Shown here one piece after another: positions 25,706 to 35,400 of a stretch of DNA of 64,000 nucleotides; position 1 is the first letter of the stretch; each line of letters starts with the position of its first letter. The position numbers and the translations under genes were made by a program. The notes beneath the pieces are model-generated. The model saw only the letters and a program-made list of their open reading frames with translations, was not told where the DNA came from and did no database searches. Source of the stretch: Lachnospiraceae bacterium (GTDB lineage Bacteria > Bacillota > Clostridia > Lachnospirales > Lachnospiraceae); assembly GCA_017553505.1 (NCBI GenBank), contig JAFZLD010000026.1, forward strand, positions 19,446 through 83,445, in the 5' to 3' direction.

Positions 25706-26791
25706 TTATAAACCTGCCTGAGCAGCAACTTCTGCAGCGAAGTCGTCAACCTTCTTCTCCATACCTTCGCCAACTTCGAAACGAACGAACTTAGCTACGG
25801 TGATGTTAGCGTCAACGCTCTTAAGGTAAGCTGCTACGCTCTGCTTGCCGTCTTCAGCCTTAACGTATACCTGATCGAGAAGGCAGATTTCCTTTAAGTG
25901 CTTGGAAATACGTCCCTCTACGAGGCCTGCGAAAATCTTATCGCCGGAGATGTTAGCCTTGTCAGCAAGTGCAAGTTCTGCAAGCTGAGCCTTAGCTGCA
26001 TCGGATAAGAAGTTGGGAAGATAGTTCATGTTGGACTTCTTCTCTTCGTAGATAGCCTTATCGGAATCGCTCCATACACCGTTAAGTGCCTTTTCAATAA
26101 GCTTGTTAAGAATAGGCTTGGGAAGTGAGAAAGGATCGTTAAGTGCGCTCTCAAGAGTGATGTCCTTCTCCTTGGCAAGTTCATCTGCAGAAATATCGTT
26201 TCTGGAGATGTAGGTGGGGTTCATAGCTGCAACCTGCATTGCAACGTTGGTAAGAGCTTCCTTAACTGCGTCGCCCTGTGCACCGTTAGCTGCTACAAGA
26301 ACACCGATCTTACCGCCACCGTGTACGTAAGATACAACAGTGTCGCCTTCAACCTTGGCAAATCTTCTGATGGAAAGCTTCTCACCGATTGTAGCGGTCT
26401 TCTCTACAAGAACTTCCTTAACGGTCTTGGAAGAATCCTCGATCCACTTTTCATCCATCATAGCTTCAACATCAGCTGCTGAAGAAGCAAGTGCCTGCTT
26501 AGCTACTGCTTCAACATAGCTCTGGAAAGTTTCATTCTTGGCAACGAAGTCTGTCTCGGAGTTAACCTCAACAACTACTGCCTTACCGCCTTCGATAGCG
26601 GTACGGGTAATACCTTCAGCTGCGATACGGCTTGCTTTCTTCTCAGCCTTAGCTGCGCCGCTCTTTCTTAATACATCTACAGCGGCTTCCATGTCGCCGT
26701 TTGTTTCATTAAGTGCCTTTTTACAATCCATCATGCCGGCACCGGTCATTTCACGTAATTCTTTTACCATGCTTGCGGTAATGTCTGCCAT
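25706..26791 (-). CDS. tsf: Translation elongation factor Ts with a ~65-residue insertion
   Basis: Nucleotide-exchange factor for EF-Tu. 361 residues against about 280-295 in E. coli and B. subtilis. Conserved parts: TGAGMMDCKKAL, SRIAAEG, VEVNSETDFVAKNE (catalytic TDFV), MQVAAMNPTYISR, GLVEGRISKHLKEICLLDQ and FVRFEVGEGMEKK. The extra length lies at residues ~218-283, between 'DITLESAL' and 'KIFAGLVEGR', where B. subtilis has only a few residues; it is predicted helical. The gene follows rpsB by 40 bp, the classic order. Confidence 0.95.
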   Translation of the reverse strand: MADITASMVKELREMTGAGMMDCKKALNETNGDMEAAVDVLRKSGAAKAEKKASRIAAEGITRTAIEGGKAVVVEVNSETDFVAKNETFQSYVEAVAKQALASSAADVEAMMDEKWIEDSSKTVKEVLVEKTATIGEKLSIRRFAKVEGDTVVSYVHGGGKIGVLVAANGAQGDAVKEALTNVAMQVAAMNPTYISRNDISADELAKEKDITLESALNDPFSLPKPILNKLIEKALNGVWSDSDKAIYEEKKSNMNYLPNFLSDAAKAQLAELALADKANISGDKIFAGLVEGRISKHLKEICLLDQVYVKAEDGKQSVAAYLKSVDANITVAKFVRFEVGEGMEKKVDDFAAEVAAQAGL

Positions 26792-26831
26792 GATTATATT
26801 CTCCTTTATTCTGTTATGTACTTAAGATAAA

Positions 26832-27593
26832 TTAAGCTTCTTCTGCTACTTCTTCGATGTCGGTAGCTTCTACTTCAGCGTCTGCGTTAGCGTCTTCTGC
26901 TGTAGCGGTTTCACCCTGATTAGCTTCGATTACTGCGTCAGCCATCTTGGAAACGATAAGCTTAACGGCTCTGATAGCATCATCATTACCGGGGATAATA
27001 TAGTCAAGTTCTTCAGGATCGCAGTTGGTGTCACCGATACCAAGTAAGGTGATTCCGAGTGCGTGTGCTTCCTGAACACAGATGTGCTCTTTCTTAGGGT
27101 CAACTACGAAGATAGCGTCGGGAATTCTCTTCATATCCTTGATACCGCCAAGGTTCTTCTCAAGCTTTTCCCATTCCTTCTTGATGTTGATAACTTCTTT
27201 CTTGGGAAGTACGTCGAAAGTGCCGTCCTGAGACATGGTCTCGATAGCCTTAAGACGTGCGATACGGGACTGAATGGTCTTGAAGTTGGTAAGCATACCG
27301 CCAAGCCATCTCTCGTTAACATAGAACATACCGCAACGCTCAGCTTCAGTCTTAACTGCATCCTGAGCCTGCTTCTTGGTACCTACGAAAAGTACGGTAC
27401 CGCCCTGAGCTACGATATCGGAAATTGCATTGTAAGCTTCGTCAACCTTACCTACAGACTTCTGAAGGTCGATGATGTGGATACCGTTTCTCTCGGTGAA
27501 GATGTAGGGAGCCATCTTAGGGTTCCATCTTCTGGTCTGGTGTCCGAAATGAACACCTGCTTCAAGTAACTGTTTCATTGAAATAACGCTCAT
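26832..27593 (-). CDS. rpsB: 30S ribosomal protein S2
   Basis: 253 residues. Diagnostic stretches: [64 protein letters not shown] and [14 protein letters not shown]. The C-terminal 25 residues are acidic and low complexity. S2 binds last in 30S assembly and bridges to S1 where present. It is the first gene of the rpsB-tsf operon, with a strong promoter and a ~130-nt leader upstream. Confidence 0.97.
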   Translation of the reverse strand: MSVISMKQLLEAGVHFGHQTRRWNPKMAPYIFTERNGIHIIDLQKSVGKVDEAYNAISDIVAQGGTVLFVGTKKQAQDAVKTEAERCGMFYVNERWLGGMLTNFKTIQSRIARLKAIETMSQDGTFDVLPKKEVINIKKEWEKLEKNLGGIKDMKRIPDAIFVVDPKKEHICVQEAHALGITLLGIGDTNCDPEELDYIIPGNDDAIRAVKLIVSKMADAVIEANQGETATAEDANADAEVEATDIEEVAEEA

Positions 27594-27722
27594 TTTAAAA
27601 TCCTCCGTTTTAGTTAATCATCCGTGTGTGTCCGCTTTCCGTCAACTTCCGCGTTAAAGAAGCACCGACGGGGATGTGCGTGCATTATTGCACACAAAAC
27701 ACACGTGCCTTTTAGTCACAGC
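27594..27722 (-). promoter_or_regulatory. rpsB 5' leader, possible autoregulatory RNA
   Basis: About 130 nt separate the -10 box from the rpsB start. The leader contains potential stems, e.g. TGTGTGC/GCACGCA around an AATAAT loop near 27685-27705 and CGTC/GACG further down. S2 leaders with autoregulatory function are known in several phyla; this one was matched to no known class. Confidence 0.4.
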
Positions 27723-27728
27723 GTACCG

Positions 27729-27757
27729 ATTGTATCACAAGACTTGTGCCTTTGCAA
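27729..27757 (-). promoter_or_regulatory. Sigma-A promoter of rpsB-tsf
   Basis: -35 TTGCAA (27752-27757), 17-bp spacer, -10 TACAAT (27729-27734) on the minus strand. Confidence 0.8.
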
Positions 27758-27763
27758 GCATTT

Positions 27764-28234
27764 TTAGAAAATACCGAGATTACAAAGAATATCGAATGCA
27801 AAATGGATAACCGCAATCAGAAAAGCAAGCACTGAAAAAGTAATCGCGGCGTTAACCCTGGACTCGGTGCTCTTGCCCGAAGCATTAACAGATGCCTTGA
27901 CCTTTTCGGCTTCGTCCACCACTACGGCCTGCACGTTACGGTATACCTTAACGTTCTCGGTGTGGATGGCGTCTCTGGTTTCTTTCTTGCAGTCTTCCAC
28001 AATCGATTTAAAGTCTCCGAGGCCGTCGACCTTGTCGCTTAAGCTTTTAAGAACTTCACCGTTCTTTACGGCATTGTCCTTAAGTTCGCCCACAACGTTC
28101 TTAAGTTCAGACTCGGATTCTTTCTTCGCAAAAGAAAATCCTGCGGTCTCGGGTCTTGCTTCATAAGAAGATCCGGAAACGCTTCTCCGGGGCTTACCCG
28201 AAAATCTTTTAAATCTTTCCGAAAAAATGCTCAT
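27764..28234 (-). CDS. Tail-anchored coiled-coil protein of unknown function
   Basis: 156 residues. A basic/serine-rich N-terminus (MSIFSERFKRFSGKPRRSVSG) is followed by a long charged helical region (about 40-130) with coiled-coil character and one C-terminal TM helix (about 132-152), near the end as in tail-anchored proteins. The helical part would be cytosolic. No enzymatic motif. It is monocistronic or the end of a unit: the next gene downstream has its own promoter, whose -35 box almost touches this stop codon. I do not recognise the family. Confidence 0.65.
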   Translation of the reverse strand: MSIFSERFKRFSGKPRRSVSGSSYEARPETAGFSFAKKESESELKNVVGELKDNAVKNGEVLKSLSDKVDGLGDFKSIVEDCKKETRDAIHTENVKVYRNVQAVVVDEAEKVKASVNASGKSTESRVNAAITFSVLAFLIAVIHFAFDILCNLGIF

Positions 28235-28315
28235 ACAACCTCCCGTTTAACAAACAGTACGTGTATCACTACATATCTAACAATATCACCTTTTTACGGT
28301 AATATAAACCTTTAT

Positions 28316-30958
28316 CTACAGCTTTCTCTCACTTCTGCAGGTCAAATAAAGTACCTGGTAGTCCTTGGCCACAACTTCCAAGAGTTTCTCGGCGCCTTCA
28401 AGCTTCCTGTCGTCGAGATTCACGAAGGGATCGTCCATGATAAGCGTGGGCTTCTCGCCGGTATACATTGCGTCGGCCATGGCAAGTCTCATACAGAATC
28501 CTATGAGGTCTCTGTAGCCGTAGCTGAGCGTGTCTACGTTACGCTGCTTACCCTTCTCCTTAACCGTTATATTGGTATTGGCGTCAATCTTGTAAGCTGC
28601 GGCCGTATCACCCGTAAGCGCCGTGTAATACTTGGAGAATCCGGTAAGGAGTGGCTCCATGTATCTTGCGGTAAGGCTTTCTTTGGCCTCAGTTAAGATG
28701 GTGCCGGTTAACTCGATAAGTTTCAGGCGATGCTGCTTCTCTGCAATGGATTCTTCAAGTTCCTTAAGCTCTTCCACGTCTTCCTGCCAGGTGTCGTAGT
28801 TCTCGGCACAGTCATCCAAAGTTCTCGTGTCGGTAAGTATTGCCTCGCGAAGTGTGTCGGCGCGTAAGTTCAATTCTTCTTCCCTGTCATGAATCGCTTC
28901 AACCGACTCTGCGCCTTCCTGCGACGCTGCCATTATTTCTTCTATATTCTTATCATTCTTAAACGCCTCGAGACGCCCCTCGACATCATTGAAAAGTTCA
29001 CGCACCGATTCATACTCGGTAACGGCATCCAGAAGGTCTTCAACTTTTTCAAAAAGGTTGCCGCTTATATCGATGTCATACTGCGAAAGTCCCGATTCAA
29101 GCTCACTGCGAAGTCTTGTCGCTTCCTCGGCCGCACGCTTGTGGTCACGATTCTTCTTGGAAAGTAAGTTAAAGTGCGAAATCTTTCCCTTCAAATCCGT
29201 AAGAAGCGCCACCTGCCTTGACTCATCCGCCTGCGTGGAATACTTGTAAAGGAACGCATTCACGCCTGCAGACAACTCGGCGCATTTCTTAGTATAATCA
29301 TACTCCGACGCCATTCCGGCCTTCTCAAGAAGCGCCTTGTAGTCATATGAATCATAAAGGATGCCCTGCAGCGCCTTCGGAACGTTAATCTCATCGTAAG
29401 CTATGCCGAAGCTGTACAGAAGATTCTGCGTAGCCTCTTCGATATCCGCCGACTTGTCCCTGTATTCGCTGAGTCTTTCCTTAATATCGTTAATCTCCGC
29501 CGCCCTGACGCGCTTATCCTGCCCCGACGAAAGGCTCTTCTTAACCTGCAGCAAAAGAAAGACCAGCCCAAGCCCGAAAGCCAAATAAGAAAAGTAAGAA
29601 AGTCTTACCGGGCTCTCAACCTTAAGCACCAAATCGCACAGTAGCAACACAGCGCCGGCCAGCACAAGGAACAGTCCGAGAAGCATTAAGCCCTTCCTGC
29701 CACCCTTCTCGCCGTACGTGTATTCTTTGTCCGATAAGTCACGCTCGAGGAAGCGCGCTTCATTAAGCATGCGGCTTCTGTCGTTCCAGTCGTTAAGCGC
29801 TCCGTTAACGTCGGCTTCAAGCGTATGCGGATCTTTGTATATATTGTTGTAACGCGAAAGCTTATCCTGCTCGGCTTCGGTCAAAGAATGCTTCTCTGTA
29901 ATACCGCGAAGTCTCGCGCATTCTTCCGCGTCGTCAATCATCCTGTCGATGTCGGGCTCGGAGGGAACGCCTTCTTTGAACGTGTTAAGAAGCGTATTGT
30001 ACAAAGCTTCCTCTGTATCTTCAAGACGCGTGCCTTCGTACAAAGCCTGCGCTTCTCTGAGTCTGTCGGCCGTATCTTCAAGCGCCTTGCCGTTCTCGCT
30101 TGTGGGAACCTTGCCGGGGAAGCGGTCGCGCCTGGATTTAAGCAGGTTTTCTTTGTCTTTGTATTCGTTAAGAAGCTTCTCGTAAGCTTCCTTGTCATTT
30201 AACAGTTTCTCGACACGAAGAGCTTCTTTCTTTTTAAGGGAAAGTTCGGAAAGCTCCTTCTTGCAGTTTTCGAGTTCATCTTTCTCCTTCTTGATACGCT
30301 CGGACACGGCTGCCATGGTGGATTCTATTCCCTGACCGTTTCGAATGCGACTCTTAAGCTCGGAGGCGTAAGCCTTGTCCTTGGCTATCTCGCCGGTCTT
30401 GCGGGTGGCGGACATTGCGTTCAAAGTATCCTTGATAATCGACTCGGCATTGGCATAACGATTTAAGTCCATGCCGTCGGAAATGTTACCGAGGCGCGCA
30501 TTGACGTCGTCTGTAGCCTTCGAAGATGCCGCATCGCTCTGGCTTATAAATACCGTATTCATGAAGGACTCACTGTTAATGTGGAACAGTTCCTCGCCTA
30601 TCTTCTCGCTGTAATCCGTCGATTCGAGGTTAGTCGCGCGGTCACGAAGTTCGAAGGTATCCTCGGCGGCCTTAGCTCCGAAAAACCTTGTCATCTCGTA
30701 GGTCTTGCCGTGAGTTTCGAAGACTATGCTTCCGCCGAAAGCACCGCCCTGCCAGGGGGCGAAACGCTTTCTTTCGTTCTTCATTACATCGACCTTGCCG
30801 TCGCCCTCTAAGCCATAGAAAAGCGCTCTTATAAAGGCCGCAAGCGTACTCTTGCCCCAGCCGTTGTCATTACAGAATGTATTCAATCCTTCCGCAAAAG
30901 AAAGGTCTACGCCTGATAACTTACCGAAATTTTCAACATGACAGGATATCAGTTTCAT
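28316..30958 (-). CDS. SbcC/YhaN-like AAA ATPase
   Basis: 880 residues. The N-terminus MKLISCHVENFGKLSG holds the SMC/Rad50 lead-in, followed by the Walker A variant NDNGWGKSTLAAFIRALFYG. A long coiled coil (about 180-740) is interrupted by two adjacent hydrophobic stretches near 430-475, as in YhaN (a membrane-associated Rad50 relative). The C-terminus has the ABC signature-like LSYGYRDLIGFCMRLA and Walker B TLIMDDPFVNLDD. It would act with the nuclease encoded just upstream in DNA-end processing. The genes overlap by 4 bp (ATGA), showing tight coupling. Confidence 0.85.
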   Translation of the reverse strand: MKLISCHVENFGKLSGVDLSFAEGLNTFCNDNGWGKSTLAAFIRALFYGLEGDGKVDVMKNERKRFAPWQGGAFGGSIVFETHGKTYEMTRFFGAKAAEDTFELRDRATNLESTDYSEKIGEELFHINSESFMNTVFISQSDAASSKATDDVNARLGNISDGMDLNRYANAESIIKDTLNAMSATRKTGEIAKDKAYASELKSRIRNGQGIESTMAAVSERIKKEKDELENCKKELSELSLKKKEALRVEKLLNDKEAYEKLLNEYKDKENLLKSRRDRFPGKVPTSENGKALEDTADRLREAQALYEGTRLEDTEEALYNTLLNTFKEGVPSEPDIDRMIDDAEECARLRGITEKHSLTEAEQDKLSRYNNIYKDPHTLEADVNGALNDWNDRSRMLNEARFLERDLSDKEYTYGEKGGRKGLMLLGLFLVLAGAVLLLCDLVLKVESPVRLSYFSYLAFGLGLVFLLLQVKKSLSSGQDKRVRAAEINDIKERLSEYRDKSADIEEATQNLLYSFGIAYDEINVPKALQGILYDSYDYKALLEKAGMASEYDYTKKCAELSAGVNAFLYKYSTQADESRQVALLTDLKGKISHFNLLSKKNRDHKRAAEEATRLRSELESGLSQYDIDISGNLFEKVEDLLDAVTEYESVRELFNDVEGRLEAFKNDKNIEEIMAASQEGAESVEAIHDREEELNLRADTLREAILTDTRTLDDCAENYDTWQEDVEELKELEESIAEKQHRLKLIELTGTILTEAKESLTARYMEPLLTGFSKYYTALTGDTAAAYKIDANTNITVKEKGKQRNVDTLSYGYRDLIGFCMRLAMADAMYTGEKPTLIMDDPFVNLDDRKLEGAEKLLEVVAKDYQVLYLTCRSERKL

Positions 30959-32058
30959 GCAAGCTTACCTCCCATCAACGCTTCAAGACCGAGACGCACA
31001 ATCTCGCTCTTGTCCTCTTCGGAAATATCTTCACGCGCAAGTACCGTTCTTACGAACTCGCCCTTTAAGGAACTGTCGTACATAAATACCGACGGGTCCA
31101 CCTTCAGCTTGGTCTTGTCATAGACTTTCAGAAAGTAGAAGTCGTCTTCCATGCTTTTTCTGATAAACTCAGTGTCCTTCTCGCACTCTACGTCCACGTC
31201 GCCGGTAAGAACAATCTTCACCATATCATCGTCACCGGCATCGGTAGCCGCTACAGCCTTACGCGCCGCATCAAGCATGGACGGGGAATCGTTAAGGCCC
31301 GTCACATCTGCATTAATCTCATATATATGTCTCGTGGCAAAAGGAACAAACGTGTCCGTAACCTCACCCGTCTCCTCGTCCACATCAAGCAGCACAAATC
31401 CGTGCTCGCCGGTCTCGTCGAATCCGCGGCCCTCAAGGCAGCCGGGATAGCAATACTTGGCATATCCGTCAAGCGGCGCGCTCACATACTCATGAACATG
31501 ACCGAGCGCAAGATAATTGATGCCCTTGTTTCTAAACTGCTTAAGGTCGATAACCTCAGCCTTGTCGCGTGAGACAGACTCGGCCTGCTGACCGTGAAGC
31601 ATAACTATATTGATATTCATGGGATCGGGTGAAAAACTGCTCTGTACCGACCGACTGTTATCAGAATCAAGCTCGACACCGTGAATGCATACGTTGCCGC
31701 TTCTGCCGGCAGTATAGACTGTCCAAGTATCGTTAAAAAGCTTGAGATTAGACGGAATCTCGTCAAAAGAATTGATAAAGGCATCCGTATCGTGATTGCC
31801 TTTAAGCAAATAGAAATCTATACCGGGGTGCTTGATTACCGTGTCCCTGACAGTATTTCTTGCAAGGGCGGAGACATTGCCGGTATCAAATAAATCCCCG
31901 CATATAAGCACCGCATCCACCGCGTTACCCGCAGCGTAATCAATCATACGCACGAAGGTATTGAGAATCTCCTGCTTGCGTTCTCTTCCCTTATCGGGCG
32001 TAAGGTTAGCATTAAGCTTAGAGTCAAGATGGATGTCGGCACAATGAATAAGTCGCAT
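30955..32058 (-). CDS. SbcD/YhaO-like metallophosphoesterase (DNA repair exonuclease)
   Basis: 367 residues. Calcineurin-type phosphoesterase motifs in order: ADIHLDS (D-x-H, residues ~7-13), CGDLFDTG (GD-x-x-D), KGNHDTD (GNHD), MLHGQQ (H) and ALGHVHEY (GHxH). Together these bind two Mn/Mg ions for the nuclease reaction. The C-terminal ~120 residues should dock on the ATPase partner. The length and gene pairing fit the YhaO-YhaN branch of the Mre11-Rad50 family. Confidence 0.88.
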   Translation of the reverse strand: MRLIHCADIHLDSKLNANLTPDKGRERKQEILNTFVRMIDYAAGNAVDAVLICGDLFDTGNVSALARNTVRDTVIKHPGIDFYLLKGNHDTDAFINSFDEIPSNLKLFNDTWTVYTAGRSGNVCIHGVELDSDNSRSVQSSFSPDPMNINIVMLHGQQAESVSRDKAEVIDLKQFRNKGINYLALGHVHEYVSAPLDGYAKYCYPGCLEGRGFDETGEHGFVLLDVDEETGEVTDTFVPFATRHIYEINADVTGLNDSPSMLDAARKAVAATDAGDDDMVKIVLTGDVDVECEKDTEFIRKSMEDDFYFLKVYDKTKLKVDPSVFMYDSSLKGEFVRTVLAREDISEEDKSEIVRLGLEALMGGKLA

Positions 32059-32070
32059 AAATCGCTCCCG

Positions 32071-33417
32071 TTATATCTTAATCTTGGTCCATTTCCCCTG
32101 TCTGAACCTTATGGAGCCAAAGAAGAATCTTGATACCTGGTCTGCTAAGATACCCATCCAAACGCCGTTGATACCAAGCCCCAATGCATAGCCGCACAAG
32201 TAGGAAAAGGCCGTTCTTATAATAGTGACACTGATAATGGATGCCATGGCGGTATAGCCGGTATCTCCCGCCCCTCGCAGACAACCCATATAGATGACCT
32301 GCGATACCTGGAACACCACTACCAATATTATAATACGGGTAATGCCTACTCCGATAGATACAATTTCAGGTTCTTTGAAGAAAGCTGACATAAGCGCGCG
32401 CCCTCCGAAGAAATAAAGGAACGCAAGACAAATTGAAATCACCATTCCGATCATACGACAAGTCCTGCCGTACTCTCTTGCCAGATCCTCATCACCTTCG
32501 CCAAGGCTTCTTCCGATAAGTGCCACCGCCGTCGCTTGCAAGCCGTCACCGAAGGAAAAAGAAAGGCTCATGATATTCATGCCCACCTGATGCGCCGCCA
32601 TCTGTGCTGTCCCCATATCGGCAGCCATAATTGCAGTCGCCATGAATCCGATACGCATAAGTATTTGTTCAAAAAACACCGAATAGCCCACTTTCACCAG
32701 CGATTTAAACGACTCCCATGCGGGACGAATTTTATTCTTAACTATAAAAGGAATACTTACAAAACAATCCTTCTCAAACAGCGAAAGAACGCTCATGATA
32801 CTAGCCACGACGGTACCTGTAACCGTAGCAATTGCAGCGCCTCTTACACCAAGTGCCGGGAAGCCGAGCTTACCTCCGATAAGCAGATAGTTAAATGTTA
32901 TGTTAACCAAATTGGAGGTGACGTTCGTACGCATGGTAATCTTGGTATTGCCCGCGCCACGCTGCGAAGCGTTCACACCCATCTGAATGCAGTTAAAAAT
33001 CATACCGCCCATGATAATCTTATAATACGCAACCGCGGAATCATGGGTATCTGCATTAGAGCCGCAGAATCTTATTACGTCTCCGGCAAATGTAACAAGA
33101 AGTGTACTGATAACAGCCGCCGCAAGTACGATAAAGGTTATAGCCGTTATCAGAATCTTATTTGCATCGTCTTTCCTGCCTTCGCCCCTTCTTCTGGCAA
33201 CAAGTGCGGAAATCGACACATTTATTGCAAAAAACATGGACAAGCCCATAAGCTTAGGCTGTGTAGTCAGTCCGACCGCCGCAACAGCGTTACTGCCCAG
33301 ACCGCTTACCATATAAGAGTCCACAAGTGCCACAAAGGCAGCAAAAAACGACTCAACCACTGCGGGCCAAGCCATATTAATAGTTTCATTTACAATTTTC
33401 TTATCAAACTTTTTCAT
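32071..33417 (-). CDS. MATE-family efflux transporter
   Basis: 448 residues, twelve TM helices in two bundles of six. Typical MATE elements: MAWPAVVESFFAAFVALVDSYMV at the N-terminus, GLTTQPKLMGLSMFFAINVSISALVARRRGEG, NVTSNLVNITFNYLLIGG and MGTAQMAAHQVGMNIMSLSFSFGDGL in the second half. Expected to export organic cations or drugs with Na+ or H+ antiport. It is 12 bp upstream of the YhaO-like gene on the same strand, so co-transcription is possible without a functional link. Confidence 0.9.
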   Translation of the reverse strand: MKKFDKKIVNETINMAWPAVVESFFAAFVALVDSYMVSGLGSNAVAAVGLTTQPKLMGLSMFFAINVSISALVARRRGEGRKDDANKILITAITFIVLAAAVISTLLVTFAGDVIRFCGSNADTHDSAVAYYKIIMGGMIFNCIQMGVNASQRGAGNTKITMRTNVTSNLVNITFNYLLIGGKLGFPALGVRGAAIATVTGTVVASIMSVLSLFEKDCFVSIPFIVKNKIRPAWESFKSLVKVGYSVFFEQILMRIGFMATAIMAADMGTAQMAAHQVGMNIMSLSFSFGDGLQATAVALIGRSLGEGDEDLAREYGRTCRMIGMVISICLAFLYFFGGRALMSAFFKEPEIVSIGVGITRIIILVVVFQVSQVIYMGCLRGAGDTGYTAMASIISVTIIRTAFSYLCGYALGLGINGVWMGILADQVSRFFFGSIRFRQGKWTKIKI

Positions 33418-33567
33418 AATCTTCTACCTATAAGCCATTATACTCTTAAGGCTTTAAAAAGAAATGAAAAATAAAACCGTTTTTATCACAATATCGCTCA
33501 ATTGAACTTTTTCTTTTGCCAAATGTCTGATTGTGTAAGCACATCAGCCGCTTGGCTCGTCGCCTAA

Positions 33568-33600
33568 CAAAAAGAGCCCCGACCGTTACGGCCGAAGCTC
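33568..33600 (-). terminator. Intrinsic terminator after the GGDEF-EAL gene
   Basis: Stem GAGCCCCGACCG/CGGCCGAAGCTC (33574-33600), loop TTA, then TTTTTGTT on the minus strand. Confidence 0.88.
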
Positions 33601-33608
33601 TGAATCAA

Positions 33609-35252
33609 CTATCTGCACATATCAAGCGCATCCTGCAAAGCGAGCGGTCTGCTCCACACGTAACCCTGAATAAAGTCGCAGTTTTGTTCTCTTAATAACT
33701 TAAGCTGGGACTCGGATTCAACACCTTCCGAGATTACCTCGCTGTTCATGATGTGTCCCATGTAAATTACAAGTTTAACAAAGTCGCGGCTCACCTCGCT
33801 GGTCTCAACGTTATCCACAAGCGACTTGTCAACCTTAAGAAGGTCGAAAGGCAAGTGAAGGAGCTGTGCGAGAGACGTATATCCGGTACCGAAATCATCA
33901 AGTGCGAGCTTCGCTCCCATGCCACGGATTCTTTCGATATTGGCTACCGTGGTCTCAAGTGAATCGTACAAAGAATACTCCGTAATCTCTATCTCAAGAT
34001 GCTCCGCAGGGAAGCCTGTCTCCTCAAGTATCCTTGCAAGCTTGCCTGCAAAGTCGGGACTCGAAATGTCCTTGGCCGAAATGTTCACCGAAAGAAGAAG
34101 CTTATCGCCCGAGGTAAGAATTGCGTTCTTAAATTCCGTAAGAGCGCGCCTGAGGACGTATTCGTCAATCTTGTATATAAGGTCAGTCTTCTCGGCTATC
34201 GGAATAAACTCACCGGGGCTTATGTTGGTTCCGTCGGGAAGCTTCATTCTGATGAGGGTTTCAAAACCTCGTAAGCCCTTGTCTTCCGCTCTGAACTGAG
34301 GCTGGTATACGAGGAAAAAGTAATCGTTCTTAAGGCTTTCCTGAATGTAGCCTTCCACCTGTGCTCTTCTTAACAGCTCTTCTTCAAGGCTCTTGTTAAA
34401 GTATACGATTCTTTCTTTGTTATTCTTACTCGCATGATACATCGCTATGTCGGCGTATCTTAAGAGCTTAAGAATAGAATTGGTATCTTCGGGATATGTT
34501 GCAACTCCGGCAAAGCCTCTAAGGTAAAAGTTAGCGGGAACGCCATCGCTGTCGAGAACGATTTTCTTGTTTACCTCATTCATGATTTCGTCCGCGATGA
34601 GTTTGATATCGTCGTTCTCGGGAATTGCTATGGCATATTCGGTACCGTCAAGCTTGCTGACGATGCTTCCTTTGCTTACTACCTTGCTGATTCTGTCGGC
34701 AATTATCGCAAGCGCTTTGTCACCGTATTCGTAACCCAGGTTATCATTTATGGATTTTAAGTTGTTGACGTGAAGGAACATCATGTGGAAGTGCTTGGAA
34801 TCCGCCTGCTGCGCTTCAAGTTCTTTGATGAGGCCGCGTCTGTTTAAGAGCTTGGTAACAAGGTCGGTGATGCTGTCCATCTCCATCTGCTTAAACTGCC
34901 TTGCGATTATTTCGCAGGAAAGAAGAGACATAAGAACTGTCACTGCGCCGGGAAGAGGGGTAAGCCCACCGCCGCTTCGTATTACGGCCAATACCATTGA
35001 AACAACTGAAATCAAAAGAATGACTCTTGCGATAATCAATCCTATGCGGGCATCTATAAGTACGAGAATAATACAGATAAGCGCCATAATAGCCTGTATG
35101 ACGCCTGTAATATTAACCATTGACGCCTTCCCGCCCAGTTGCAGGAGAATACTTCCGCCGTTAGGCGTCTTCATTATGAGCATCTGAAGCACAAAGCACA
35201 CCAACGTGCCTGCCATCAGACAATATGCCTTTCCTTTTCTGCTAAGCTTCAT
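33609..35252 (-). CDS. Membrane GGDEF-EAL protein, EAL intact, GGDEF degenerate
   Basis: 547 residues. Four to five TM helices (about 7-125), then a GGDEF domain (about 130-285) whose signature is DGTEY, so cyclase activity is unlikely. An EAL domain follows (about 295-545). In the EAL domain the catalytic set is present: ETLIRM (ExLxR), NISAKD, EIEITEYSL (ExTE), LDDFGTGYTS, KVDKSLV, SEGVES and QGYVWSRPL. A c-di-GMP phosphodiesterase with a regulatory degenerate GGDEF is the likely role, at the membrane. Transcribed alone, ended by the terminator at 33568-33600. Confidence 0.88.
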   Translation of the reverse strand: MKLSRKGKAYCLMAGTLVCFVLQMLIMKTPNGGSILLQLGGKASMVNITGVIQAIMALICIILVLIDARIGLIIARVILLISVVSMVLAVIRSGGGLTPLPGAVTVLMSLLSCEIIARQFKQMEMDSITDLVTKLLNRRGLIKELEAQQADSKHFHMMFLHVNNLKSINDNLGYEYGDKALAIIADRISKVVSKGSIVSKLDGTEYAIAIPENDDIKLIADEIMNEVNKKIVLDSDGVPANFYLRGFAGVATYPEDTNSILKLLRYADIAMYHASKNNKERIVYFNKSLEEELLRRAQVEGYIQESLKNDYFFLVYQPQFRAEDKGLRGFETLIRMKLPDGTNISPGEFIPIAEKTDLIYKIDEYVLRRALTEFKNAILTSGDKLLLSVNISAKDISSPDFAGKLARILEETGFPAEHLEIEITEYSLYDSLETTVANIERIRGMGAKLALDDFGTGYTSLAQLLHLPFDLLKVDKSLVDNVETSEVSRDFVKLVIYMGHIMNSEVISEGVESESQLKLLREQNCDFIQGYVWSRPLALQDALDMCR

Positions 35253-35351
35253 ATCGTTAACGTATCCTCACTCAAAGTGATTTCGCAATTATTGTAAAAG
35301 TTGCAAATATTCTAAAAATACAACTATATATTATTTCACACAAGGCAACGA

Positions 35352-35391
35352 AAAAGCAAAGAAACAGTCGTAAAACCGTCGCTTTGCTTTT
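35352..35391 (-). terminator. Intrinsic terminator of the sufCB unit
   Basis: Stem AAAAGCAAAG/CTTTGCTTTT (35352-35391) with an internal loop. It lies just past the SufB stop and ends in CTTTTT on the minus strand. Confidence 0.75.
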
Positions 35392-35400
35392 ATGTTTACA

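Noticed and set aside
32536-33474. 312-codon plus-strand open frame
   Set aside because: It lies entirely opposite the MATE gene, has no ribosome site and reads as His/Arg/Cys-rich nonsense; a shadow.
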